Source: Pedobacter nototheniae
Lineage (GTDB): Bacteria; Bacteroidota; Bacteroidia; Sphingobacteriales; Sphingobacteriaceae
DNA length: 64,000 bases
Direction of reading: 5' to 3'
Assembly: GCF_004335085.1 (NCBI RefSeq)
Contig: NZ_RQRS01000003.1
Location: forward strand, 186,001-250,000
Shown piece after piece: positions 7,402-15,616 of the stretch (positions are counted from its first letter, which is position 1; each line of letters starts with the position of its first letter). A model generated the notes under the pieces. It searched no databases, had not been told where the DNA came from, and worked only from the letters and a program-made list of their open reading frames with translations. A program made the translations under genes and the position numbers.

Positions 7402-8517
7402 ATGGATTATAATTTAAACAATGCAGTTCATTATCATTATGATCAATTTCCACCTAAGGAGATAGATTATGCTTCACTTATTCAAGAGCTTTTGAAAGCT
7501 ACGGAAGCATTAGCTAGGTTTGATCAAATGCTAAAAAACCTTCATAATACAGAAATCTTACTGGCTCCTTTACGTAATCAGGAAGCAGTAATATCGTCAC
7601 GTATTGAAGGTACTATTAGTACAATGGATGAGATATTACAGTATGAAGCGGATAATGATGGTACAGATAATGTTGGTGTAAGATCAGATGTGATAGAAAC
7701 TATACTTTACCAACGCTCATTAAAAAACGCACAAAATGCATTGGAAGATGGTTATGGCTTTTCTCTTCATTTTATCAAGCAAATGCATCAGCAATTACTT
7801 TCTTTAGGTAGAGGTGCAAGTAAATCTCCAGGTGAGTTTAAAAAAGAACAAAATTATTTAGCCGATAGGTTAAAAAAAGAAATACAGTTTGTACCAATTA
7901 GTCCTGAAAAATTACAAGAAGGCTTAGATGGACTTTTCAATTTTATAGAGAAAAGTGATTTGCCTCCATTAATAAGGACAGCGATTATGCACTTAGAATT
8001 TGAAGCATTGCACCCATTTAAAGATGGAAATGGCAGGATTGGACGGATGCTAATCACTTTGCTGTTATGGAAAATGGGCATTATATCTCAACCACATTTT
8101 TATATTAGTGGTTATTTTGAAGAACATAAGGATGAATATATAGAAATGATGAGAGAAGTTTCTAAAACAGGAAACTGGAATCGGTGGATTAAGTTTTTTT
8201 TAATTGCAGTAAATGAACAAGCAATTAATAACTTACAAGTTGCAGAGCAGATCAAAAACCTATATGAAGATACAAAAAATGAATTTTCTATTATTTTGTC
8301 TTCCAAATGGAATATGGAAATTATAGATTTTATATTCACTCATCCAGTTTTTAGAAATAATAGGTTTGTAAGTAGTACGGGGATTCCAAATGCAACCGCC
8401 GTAACCATAATTAAAAAATTGATTGAACACGGATATTTAATGGTAAAACAAGAATCAGCTGGAAGAAGAGCGGCCTTATATTCGTTCGAACCTCTAATGA
8501 AACTAGTAAGAGTTTAA
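7402..8517 (+). CDS. Fic-domain protein with N-terminal inhibitory helix and C-terminal winged helix
   Basis: The Fic motif HPFKDGNGRIGR spans residues 204-215 and is complete, so AMPylation (AMP transfer to a protein hydroxyl) is the expected activity. An inhibitory motif SxxxEG lies upstream at 65-70 (SSRIEG), placing it in the self-inhibited class with the inhibitory helix before the Fic core. The last ~80 residues (from about 290) look like a winged helix: FRNNRFVSSTGIPNATAVT, then IIKKLIEHGYL. At 371 residues this is the common Fic/DUF4172-like or 'Fic plus HTH' layout. It lies between argF' and argB with its own promoter and no antitoxin gene beside it. The target is unknown. Confidence 0.9.
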   Translation: MDYNLNNAVHYHYDQFPPKEIDYASLIQELLKATEALARFDQMLKNLHNTEILLAPLRNQEAVISSRIEGTISTMDEILQYEADNDGTDNVGVRSDVIETILYQRSLKNAQNALEDGYGFSLHFIKQMHQQLLSLGRGASKSPGEFKKEQNYLADRLKKEIQFVPISPEKLQEGLDGLFNFIEKSDLPPLIRTAIMHLEFEALHPFKDGNGRIGRMLITLLLWKMGIISQPHFYISGYFEEHKDEYIEMMREVSKTGNWNRWIKFFLIAVNEQAINNLQVAEQIKNLYEDTKNEFSIILSSKWNMEIIDFIFTHPVFRNNRFVSSTGIPNATAVTIIKKLIEHGYLMVKQESAGRRAALYSFEPLMKLVRV

Positions 8518-8521
8518 AAAT

Positions 8522-9352
8522 ATGGATCAACTTACTATAATAAAAATCGGCGGCAACGTAATTGATAATTCTGAAAAACTTCATCATTTCCTGTTGGATT
8601 TTACAGCATTGCCAGGAAAAAAGATTTTAGTTCACGGTGGCGGTAAAATTGCAACAGAACTTGGCGAAAGCTTGGGTATTGAAGCTAAAATGATTGATGG
8701 CAGAAGAATTACCGATATAGAAACCCTGCGTGTTGTAACTATGGTTTATGCAGGTTTGATTAATAAAAATATGGTCGCACAGCTTCAGGCAAAAGGCAGT
8801 AATGCTATTGGACTTAGCGGTGCTGATGGAAATGTGATTAAGGCAAAAAAACGACCAGTTGTAACTAAAACCTACGGAAAAGAAGGTGAAGCACAGGCTG
8901 GTGTAGCTATAGATTATGGTTTTGTTGGAGATTTAGATGAAGATTCTGTATCCACTACCACTTTAGATAGTTTGTTGAAAGCCAATTTAGTTCCGGTTTT
9001 ATGTGCCATTACACACGATGGTGATGGGCAACTTTTTAATACCAATGCAGATACAATTGCTTCTGCTTTAGCCGTTGCAATGTCTTCGTTATACGAAACC
9101 CGATTGGTATATTGCTTTGAAAAGAAAGGCGTTTTAAAGGATGTTAACAACGATGAAACGGTTGTTAGAGAAATTAAAGCAAATGAGTTTGAAGGTTTGC
9201 AAGCAGATGGAACAGTTGCAGGTGGAATGATTCCTAAATTACACAATGCCTTTGAGGCGATTAATAAAGGTGTTTCTGCCGTTTATATCGGTAAGGCTGA
9301 TGAGCTTGCAGAACTTGCTAATGGTACCTTTGGCACTAAAATGCTGAAATAA
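8522..9352 (+). CDS. argB: N-acetyl(succinyl)glutamate kinase
   Basis: This amino-acid kinase phosphorylates acylated glutamate, the second arginine step. It has IIKIGGNVIDN at the N terminus, LVHGGGKIATELGESLG (about 38-54) for the phosphate loop, and GLSGADGNVIKA, TNADTIASALAVAM and VAGGMIPKLHNAFEAI in family order. Length is 276 residues. It begins five bases after the fic stop, so fic and argB may share a transcript. The family includes an arginine-inhibited form with an N-terminal helix; that extension is absent here, suggesting it is not feedback-inhibited in that way. Confidence 0.93.
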   Translation: MDQLTIIKIGGNVIDNSEKLHHFLLDFTALPGKKILVHGGGKIATELGESLGIEAKMIDGRRITDIETLRVVTMVYAGLINKNMVAQLQAKGSNAIGLSGADGNVIKAKKRPVVTKTYGKEGEAQAGVAIDYGFVGDLDEDSVSTTTLDSLLKANLVPVLCAITHDGDGQLFNTNADTIASALAVAMSSLYETRLVYCFEKKGVLKDVNNDETVVREIKANEFEGLQADGTVAGGMIPKLHNAFEAINKGVSAVYIGKADELAELANGTFGTKMLK

Positions 9353-9552
9353 GGTAGAAAGGTTTAGTGCAAAGGTTATAAAAAGGAACCGATTCACAAC
9401 AGAACCTTGCCATGTAAACCTGATAGGAGCGAACACGGAGTGCAACGAAGTAAAGCATATAGCAGGACTAAATTTTAATAGTTGTGTGATACATTGCTTT
9501 TCAAAATATAATGAACCACGTAATGCCCAGGCATTTTATAATAACCCAAACA
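9353..9552. other. argB-proC spacer
   Basis: No gene is supported here. The stretch 9420-9470 (GGAGCGAACACGGAGTGCAA and following, AACGAAGTAAAGC) is purine-rich with repeated GGAG/GAAG words and stands out in base composition from the surrounding AT-rich DNA. An open frame continues upstream of proC to an ATG at 9511, but those 14 codons lie before the conserved N terminus and are probably untranslated. Confidence 0.3.
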
Positions 9553-10359
9553 ATGAAAAAAATAGCCATTATCGGAAGCGGAAATATCGGTTTATCATTA
9601 GCCAAAGGATTAGTAAAAGCTGATTTCGCCAAAGCAGAAAATATTACCCTTACCCGTAGAAATATCGATCATTTAAAATCTTTTTCCGAAGCTGGCTATC
9701 AGGTAAGCAACAATAATAAACAAGCTGTTACCGATGCAGATATTGTTATTTTAGCTGTTTTGCCACAACAATTAAATACAGTTCTTGATGAAATACAAAC
9801 ATCAGTCGTGCCAGCTAAACACCTGATTATTTCTGTTATTTCTGGCGTTAGTTGTCTGGCCGTTCGTGAAAAGTTAGGTAATGATGTTGAGGTAATCAGG
9901 GCAATGCCAAATACTGCAATTGCCATTGGTCAATCCATGACGTGTATTGCAAGTGATAACGCTTCTGCGCAAAATATAGAAAACGTAACTTTGATGTTTG
10001 AAACAGTAGGGTCTGTTGTTAAAATCAATGAAGATTTAATGACTTCTGCAACTGCATTATGTGCTTGTGGAATCGCATTCTTTTTAAGGGCAATTAGAGC
10101 AGCATCACAAGGTGGAGTAGAAATTGGTTTCCATGCAGATGAAGCCCTTAAAATGGCTGTGCAAACCGCAAAAGGAGCAGCAGATTTACTTTTATTACAT
10201 GGAACACATCCCGAATCAGAAATAGATAAGGTAACTTCGCCAAAGGGATGTACCATTGCCGGCTTAAATGAAATGGAACACAATGGCTTTAGCTCATCGC
10301 TAATAAAAGGCATTAAACTTTCGGCATTAAAAGCTGGAAATTTATATACAAACGATTAG
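9553..10359 (+). CDS. proC: Pyrroline-5-carboxylate reductase
   Basis: This enzyme reduces pyrroline-5-carboxylate to proline with NAD(P)H. The dinucleotide motif KKIAIIGSGNIGLSLAKGL starts at residue 2 when the ATG at 9553 is used; the upstream ATG at 9511 adds 14 poorly conserved residues, so I prefer 9553 (268 residues). Family signatures are ISVISGVSC, RAMPNTAIAIGQSMT and the C-terminal GCTIAGLNEMEHNGFSSSLI. It lies between argB and argE, joining proline and arginine synthesis in one cluster. Such linkage is known in Bacteroidota; whether it acts only on P5C cannot be told from sequence. Confidence 0.9.
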   Translation: MKKIAIIGSGNIGLSLAKGLVKADFAKAENITLTRRNIDHLKSFSEAGYQVSNNNKQAVTDADIVILAVLPQQLNTVLDEIQTSVVPAKHLIISVISGVSCLAVREKLGNDVEVIRAMPNTAIAIGQSMTCIASDNASAQNIENVTLMFETVGSVVKINEDLMTSATALCACGIAFFLRAIRAASQGGVEIGFHADEALKMAVQTAKGAADLLLLHGTHPESEIDKVTSPKGCTIAGLNEMEHNGFSSSLIKGIKLSALKAGNLYTND

Positions 10360-10465
10360 GTAAATGGTTAAGGTAAAATAGATGGTGTGCCTAACCGATA
10401 GTTAATAAGTATAAAGGTTAAGATTTTTGCTTCCGATACTTAGTACTAAACTTGCTACTACAATT

Positions 10466-11527
10466 ATGATTGAAAATATACAAAAAGAAAGTCTTGATCT
10501 GTTACGTCAGTTAATAAGAATCCAGTCTTTTAGTAAAGAAGAAGATAGAACGGCAAATTTAATTGCTCAGTTTTTAGAAGAACGGGGTGTCAAAATTCAC
10601 CGCAAAATGAATAATGTTTGGGCATATAACCAACATTTTGATCCTGCCAAACCAACGGTTCTTTTAAACTCTCACCACGATACTGTTAAACCAAATTCTG
10701 GTTATACACGCGATCCTTATGATGCTGCAATTGAAGGCGATAAGTTATTTGGTTTAGGGAGTAATGATGCTGGTGGTTGCCTGGTTTCTCTAATTGGCAC
10801 TTTTCTTTATTTCTATTCTAAAGAGAATTTAAAATACAACATCTGCCTTGCTGCAACAGCAGAAGAAGAAATATCTGGAAACAACGGACTTGAATTGGTT
10901 TTACCAGATTTAGGAACTTTGGAGTTCGGAATTGTTGGCGAACCAACAGAAATGAATCTGGCAATTGCTGAACGTGGCCTTTTGGTGATAGATTGTGTTT
11001 CGCACGGTAAAGCAGGTCATGCAGCACGTGAAGAGGGTGAAAATGCTATTTATAAAGCATTAAAAGATATTGAGTGGTTTAGAAACTATCAGTTTCCAAA
11101 AGTATCTGAGGTTTTTGGTCCGTTAAAAATGACGGTTACAATCATTAACGCAGGTTCTCAACATAACGTAGTTCCAGCGAATTGCACTTTCACGGTTGAT
11201 GTTCGGGTAACAGATGCCTATACAAACGAGGAGGTTTTGGAAATTATCCGGGCAAATGTAGATTGTGATGTAACGCCACGATCTATCCGCTTAAAACCAT
11301 CATCAATTGATAAAGATCATCCGGTAGTAAAAGCTGGTGTTGCACTTGGAAAAACAACTTATGGTTCGCCAACAACATCAGATCAAGCCTTATTAGATAT
11401 TCCATCAGTAAAATGTGGCCCTGGTTTTTCTGGTCGCTCCCATATGGCTGATGAATTTTTATACGTTAGAGAAGTTGCTGAGGGTGTAGAAGGATATGTA
11501 AATATGCTAAAACCAGTTATTGAATAA
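10466..11527 (+). CDS. argE: M20-family N-acylcitrulline/N-acylornithine deacylase
   Basis: This is a metal-dependent amidohydrolase of the M20 family. Metal-ligand blocks: LNSHHDTVKPN (about 67-77), GLGSNDAGGCLVSL (Asp, about 93-106), ATAEEEISG (Glu-Glu pair) and GEPTEM. A dimerisation domain follows, and the last ligand His lies in GFSGRSHMADEF. With an ArgF'-type transcarbamylase upstream, the expected substrate is N-succinyl- or N-acetylcitrulline, releasing citrulline for ArgG. I use ATG 10466 (353 residues), where IQKESLDLLRQLIRIQSFS begins the fold; an in-frame ATG at 10427 adds 13 atypical residues that lie within an iterated 'ACTTAGTACTAAACTTGCTA' tract. Confidence 0.9.
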   Translation: MIENIQKESLDLLRQLIRIQSFSKEEDRTANLIAQFLEERGVKIHRKMNNVWAYNQHFDPAKPTVLLNSHHDTVKPNSGYTRDPYDAAIEGDKLFGLGSNDAGGCLVSLIGTFLYFYSKENLKYNICLAATAEEEISGNNGLELVLPDLGTLEFGIVGEPTEMNLAIAERGLLVIDCVSHGKAGHAAREEGENAIYKALKDIEWFRNYQFPKVSEVFGPLKMTVTIINAGSQHNVVPANCTFTVDVRVTDAYTNEEVLEIIRANVDCDVTPRSIRLKPSSIDKDHPVVKAGVALGKTTYGSPTTSDQALLDIPSVKCGPGFSGRSHMADEFLYVREVAEGVEGYVNMLKPVIE

Positions 11528-11533
11528 ATATTT

Positions 11534-12058
11534 GTGAATATCCCTTTAAAGGTTAAAAGAATAGGAAGTATTTTTGCAGGACTATTTTTAAGTCTTTGTT
11601 GCTTTTTTGGAAGCTATTTATCTTTAAACGATGCAAAACTTCGCTATTCTAAAGTTATAACAGGTAAAATTTTAGAAAAAGGTATAAAACAGAATCCTTT
11701 AAATGTTAGAGGCGGTATAAAAATTGCTAAAAAGGCCTTTTATATAAAGATCGAGGGATTTGAAAAAACACTAAAATTGTATCGAATGGATCAAACTTAT
11801 CAAAGATTTGATGAGGAATTAAATTTAAACGATACCGTTAAAGTTTATTATAATGAAATCAATCCGGCGAATATTGAGGTTGATATAATCCAGATAGAGC
11901 ACGGAAATCAGATAATTATAAGCAGAAAAGATTTCTCCAAAAAGAGTATGAGAGGCGCATATATTGCGCTTTTAGGAGGCTTTGTTCTAATTGTAGTTAC
12001 CTTTTTTGAGGATAAAAAATATAGACGAAAAATTAAACAGATAAATATTAATAAATGA
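11534..12058 (+). CDS. Small membrane protein, possibly DUF3592-like
   Basis: This is a 174-residue protein with a GTG start at 11534, six bases after argE. It has one hydrophobic segment at about 11-32 and another at about 141-159. Between them is a polar, beta-rich domain of about 100 residues containing VITGKILEKGIKQNPLNVRG and DTVKVYYNEINPANIEV. Two membrane segments around a small beta domain with 'V.YNP.NP' style residues resembles DUF3592, but I am not sure of the match. The stop overlaps the argH start (ATGA, 12055-12058), so argH translation is probably coupled to it. Function unknown. Confidence 0.75.
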   Translation: MNIPLKVKRIGSIFAGLFLSLCCFFGSYLSLNDAKLRYSKVITGKILEKGIKQNPLNVRGGIKIAKKAFYIKIEGFEKTLKLYRMDQTYQRFDEELNLNDTVKVYYNEINPANIEVDIIQIEHGNQIIISRKDFSKKSMRGAYIALLGGFVLIVVTFFEDKKYRRKIKQININK

Positions 12059-13386
12059 AAATCTGGCAAAAAAATATAGATGTAAATAAGTTCGTAGAAA
12101 GTTTTACCGTAGGTAAAGACCGCGAACTGGATTTACAAATGGCAAAGTTTGATGTACTAGGCTCTTTGGCTCATACCGAAATGCTCGAAACCATTAATCT
12201 GCTTACTGCCGATGAATTAAAAACCGTGCAAAAAGAGCTTAAAAATATTTATGCTGAAATTGAAGCTGGAAATTTTACCATCGATAACAGTGTAGAAGAT
12301 GTACATTCGCAGGTAGAATGGTTGCTAACACAGCGCATTGGCGAAGCAGGGAAGAAAATACATAGCGGTCGTTCTCGTAATGATCAGGTGCTGGTCGATT
12401 TAAAACTGTTTTTCAGAGCGTGTATTGAAGATATGGTTGGACAAACCTCAACCTTATTTAATGAGCTTATTAAACTGAGCAATACGCATAAAGATAAGTT
12501 ATTACCTGGCTACACGCACTTGCAAATTGCTATGCCTTCATCATTTGGATTATGGTTTGGTGCTTACGCCGAAAGCCTTGCCGATGATATGGAAATGATG
12601 CTTGCAGCATGGAAAATTACCAATAAAAACCCATTAGGATCTGCGGCTGGCTATGGCTCTTCTTTCCCATTAAATAGAACCATGACAACCGAATTGCTTG
12701 GTTTTGAAAGCTTAAATTACAATGTAGTTTATGCGCAGATGGGCCGTGGTAAAACAGAAAGAATCTTGGCGCAAGCAATGTCATCTGTTGCTGCAACTTT
12801 AGCTAAAATGGCTATGGATGTATGCCTTTTCATCAATCAGAATTTTGGCTTTATCAGTTTTCCTGCAGAGCTAACAACTGGGAGCAGCATTATGCCACAC
12901 AAAAAAAATCCTGATGTTTTTGAATTAATCCGCTCACGTTGTAATAAAATTCAGGCCTTGCCAAATGAAATTGCAATGATGATTACCAACTTGCCTTCAG
13001 GTTACCACAGAGATTTACAATTGTTAAAGGAAAATCTTTTTCCTGCAATTACTTCTTTAAACGAGTGTTTGGAAATTGCAACCTTCATGTTCCAAAACAT
13101 CACAATAAAAGATGATATTTTGAAGGATAAAAAATACGACTATTTATTTAGTGTTGAGGTGGTTAATGAGCTTGCCTTGCAAGGTGTTCCTTTCAGAGAA
13201 GCATATAAAATAGTTGGCGAACAAATAGAAAATGGTACTTTTGCGCCATCGAGCCAAATACATCATACTCACGAAGGAAGCATAGGCAACCTTTGTAACG
13301 AACAAATTAATGCAGCAATGCAAGAAGTTTTGTCTCAATTTGGTTTCGAAAAGGTTAATAAAGCAATAGAAAATTTAATAGCATAA
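12055..13386 (+). CDS. argH: Argininosuccinate lyase
   Basis: This enzyme splits argininosuccinate into arginine and fumarate, the last step of the pathway. It belongs to the fumarase/aspartase superfamily; the signature GSSIMPHKKNPD sits at residues 276-287 with the catalytic serine in its first part. Earlier landmarks are HSGRSRNDQVLVDLKLF (103-119) and LPGYTHLQIAMP (150-161). Length is 443 residues, near the family norm. The start overlaps the preceding membrane-protein stop by four bases, and the aminotransferase gene follows after one base. Confidence 0.94.
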   Translation: MKIWQKNIDVNKFVESFTVGKDRELDLQMAKFDVLGSLAHTEMLETINLLTADELKTVQKELKNIYAEIEAGNFTIDNSVEDVHSQVEWLLTQRIGEAGKKIHSGRSRNDQVLVDLKLFFRACIEDMVGQTSTLFNELIKLSNTHKDKLLPGYTHLQIAMPSSFGLWFGAYAESLADDMEMMLAAWKITNKNPLGSAAGYGSSFPLNRTMTTELLGFESLNYNVVYAQMGRGKTERILAQAMSSVAATLAKMAMDVCLFINQNFGFISFPAELTTGSSIMPHKKNPDVFELIRSRCNKIQALPNEIAMMITNLPSGYHRDLQLLKENLFPAITSLNECLEIATFMFQNITIKDDILKDKKYDYLFSVEVVNELALQGVPFREAYKIVGEQIENGTFAPSSQIHHTHEGSIGNLCNEQINAAMQEVLSQFGFEKVNKAIENLIA

Positions 13387-13387
13387 T

Positions 13388-14641
13388 ATGAAAGTTTCAG
13401 CATTAGCCGGTTCTTTAATCGGTTCAGAAATTATAAAAATTGGTAACGAGGTAAACGAAATGAAACGCAAGGGCGCTTCTATCGCTAACCTAACTATTGG
13501 AGATTTTGATGCCAATATTTATCCAATTCCAACTGAATTAAAAGCAGGCATTGTAGAAGCCTATAATCAAAATCAAACCAATTATCCACCTGCAGATGGT
13601 GTTTTGGTATTAAGAGAAACTGTTTCCGAATTATTGAAAGATAGATTTGGATTAGAATATAATACAAACAGTATTTTAGTTTCAGGTGGTTCTCGTCCAT
13701 TAATTTATGCTACCTATTTAGCGTTAATCGATCCAGGCGATACAGTGGTTTTTCCTGCACCATCGTGGAATAATAACCACTATTGCCACTTAACTTCGGC
13801 AAAAGCCATTGCTGTAGAAACTGATCCCGCACATAACTTTATGCCAACAGCAGCTCAGTTGAAACCACACTTAAAAGGTGCAACTTTATTGGCTTTATGT
13901 TCGCCATTAAACCCTACCGGAACCATGTTCGATGCAGATTCTTTAGCAGAAATCTGTGATGTGGTTTTGGAAGAAAATGCTACCCGCGGTACAGATGAGA
14001 AACCATTGTACTTAATGTACGATCAAATTTATTCGCTTTTAACTTTTGGTAAAGAACACGTAAATCCAGTTTCTTTACGCCCTGCTATGAGAGAATTTAC
14101 TGTTTTTGTTGATGGTAGTTCGAAATGCTTAGCGGCAACAGGCGTACGTGTTGGCTGGGGCTTTGGTCCAGAAGATATTGTGAATAGAATGAAAGCCTTG
14201 GTTGGGCACATGGGCGCTTGGGCACCAAAAGCAGAGCAAGTAGCAATGTCTAACTATTTTAATGATAAAACACAGGTTGATACTTTCCTAACTAGTTTTA
14301 AAGGACAGATTCAAGATAGTTTAAATGCACTTTATAACGGATTTAATGATTTAAAAGCCGAAGGTTTTAATGTTGATGCCGTTGAACCGATGGGTGCAAT
14401 TTATTTAACAATTAAAATAGATTACATTGGTAAAACAACTGACGATGGTAAAGTGTTAAAAGATAGTGCGGATGTAAATTTCTATCTTATTAAAGAAGCA
14501 GGAGCAGCCTTAGTTCCGTTCTCTGCTTTTGGAAATGAGGACAGCATGCCTTGGTTCAGGGCATCAGTTGGTGCTTGTACCTTACAGGATATTAAAGATA
14601 TGATGCCGAGAATAAAAACGGCACTAAGCAAACTAAAATAA
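13388..14641 (+). CDS. Class I/II PLP-dependent aminotransferase
   Basis: This is a fold-type I aminotransferase of 417 residues. Motifs: SGGSRPLIYATYLALIDPGD (99-118), FPAPSWNNNHY, SPLNPTG (172-178), YDQIY (211-215) and DGSSKCLAATGVRVGWGFGP with the PLP lysine Lys246. It resembles aspartate/aromatic aminotransferases; the exact substrate is uncertain. It starts one base after argH and is the last gene of the arginine cluster. A role in supplying aspartate for ArgG, or using glutamate/oxoglutarate, would fit the context but is inference. Confidence 0.87.
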   Translation: MKVSALAGSLIGSEIIKIGNEVNEMKRKGASIANLTIGDFDANIYPIPTELKAGIVEAYNQNQTNYPPADGVLVLRETVSELLKDRFGLEYNTNSILVSGGSRPLIYATYLALIDPGDTVVFPAPSWNNNHYCHLTSAKAIAVETDPAHNFMPTAAQLKPHLKGATLLALCSPLNPTGTMFDADSLAEICDVVLEENATRGTDEKPLYLMYDQIYSLLTFGKEHVNPVSLRPAMREFTVFVDGSSKCLAATGVRVGWGFGPEDIVNRMKALVGHMGAWAPKAEQVAMSNYFNDKTQVDTFLTSFKGQIQDSLNALYNGFNDLKAEGFNVDAVEPMGAIYLTIKIDYIGKTTDDGKVLKDSADVNFYLIKEAGAALVPFSAFGNEDSMPWFRASVGACTLQDIKDMMPRIKTALSKLK

Positions 14642-14700
14642 CTTTGTAGATAGAATTGTAGGGAAAGGAAAACAATTATAGCAAGTTAAAATAACATTTT

Positions 14701-15558
14701 ATGGCACAAACGTACTCTCCATCAGGTGTAGCATCTGCATCTGGTGTGCTAAAAACTGTCCTTTTTGGTATTCTGGCTTCATTAGTTTTACCCGCAATTT
14801 ATATTATTGCAAATCGCTTAATTCCTAATATTTGGTTTGCAGCAATAAGTGCTGGAATGTTAGGCTTGGGCCTTGGTTTTTTTATAGATTTAGGTGTTAA
14901 AATAGGTAAAATTAGAAGTGTAAAAGTTGCCGTTTCTGTCGCTATTTTTTGCGGGTTACTAGCTTTTTACTTTCAGTGGGTTCTTTTTGATGAGTTGATG
15001 TATAGTGAGAAAGGTTTTACCTTCAATCTAAGTGCTGATGACCTTAAAATTTTAGCCAAAGATATTTTTTACTTATTTACACATCCCAATATTTTATTTA
15101 AGGAAATTGCAGGTTTAAATAAAGTAGGAACCTTTAGGATAGAGGGAAGCTCTAATGTATCAGGGTTAATGCTTTGGGGCATCTGGTTTGGCGAGTTTGT
15201 GATTATTATGCTCAGTATTTTACTCGCCGTTCTTAATGGTCAAGTATCTCAACCTTTTTCTGAGTTGAATGATACCTGGATGAAGAAAAGAAAACAAATT
15301 GCTGTTATTCCATATGTAAGCAACAAAAATGAATTTGTAAGCGAACTGGAAAAACGTAATTACGACGTTTTAAAGGATAATAATACAGAACTGGATTATA
15401 ATAATTTTGCTGAAGTAGTCATTTCAGAATCTGATGGTGATCCATTAAAGTTTGTTACTGTTTTAAATACCAGTCTAATTAAAGTGAAGTGGAGTAAAGA
15501 TAAAGTGAAAAAGGAGTTTGTAGTTAAGCATTTTCCAATATCTGATAACAATTTGTAA
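14701..15558 (+). CDS. Polytopic membrane protein of unknown function
   Basis: I do not recognise this 285-residue protein. It has hydrophobic segments at about 16-36, 41-62, 74-94 and 157-179, and a soluble C-terminal part of about 95 residues starting near MKKRKQIAVIPYV. The C-terminal part has an alternating strand-helix look (FVSELEKRNYDVLKDNN, then FAEVVISESD), suggesting a small alpha/beta domain in the cytoplasm. It follows the aminotransferase by 59 bases and ends at a strong bidirectional terminator. Regulation and partner are not visible. Confidence 0.7.
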   Translation: MAQTYSPSGVASASGVLKTVLFGILASLVLPAIYIIANRLIPNIWFAAISAGMLGLGLGFFIDLGVKIGKIRSVKVAVSVAIFCGLLAFYFQWVLFDELMYSEKGFTFNLSADDLKILAKDIFYLFTHPNILFKEIAGLNKVGTFRIEGSSNVSGLMLWGIWFGEFVIIMLSILLAVLNGQVSQPFSELNDTWMKKRKQIAVIPYVSNKNEFVSELEKRNYDVLKDNNTELDYNNFAEVVISESDGDPLKFVTVLNTSLIKVKWSKDKVKKEFVVKHFPISDNNL

Positions 15559-15574
15559 TCAAAAAAAATATACT

Positions 15575-15609
15575 AAAAGAGCCTGCTTATCAAATAAGCA
15601 GGCTCTTTT
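15575..15609. terminator. Strong bidirectional terminator
   Basis: A perfect 16-bp stem (AAAAGAGCCTGCTTAT pairing with ATAAGCAGGCTCTTTT) closes a three-base CAA loop. A-runs and T-runs at its edges serve both strands. It lies between the convergent genes ending at 15558 (plus) and 15617 (minus). It is the clearest intrinsic terminator of the window. Confidence 0.93.
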
Positions 15610-15616
15610 GCATTAA

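Noticed and set aside
9511..9552. Upstream start for proC adding 14 residues
   Set aside because: The added residues precede the conserved KKIAIIGSGNIG start, and the ATG at 9553 places the fold at the N terminus.
8914..10313. Long antisense frames opposite argB and proC
   Set aside because: They mirror the codon bias of the real genes on the plus strand and have no motifs.
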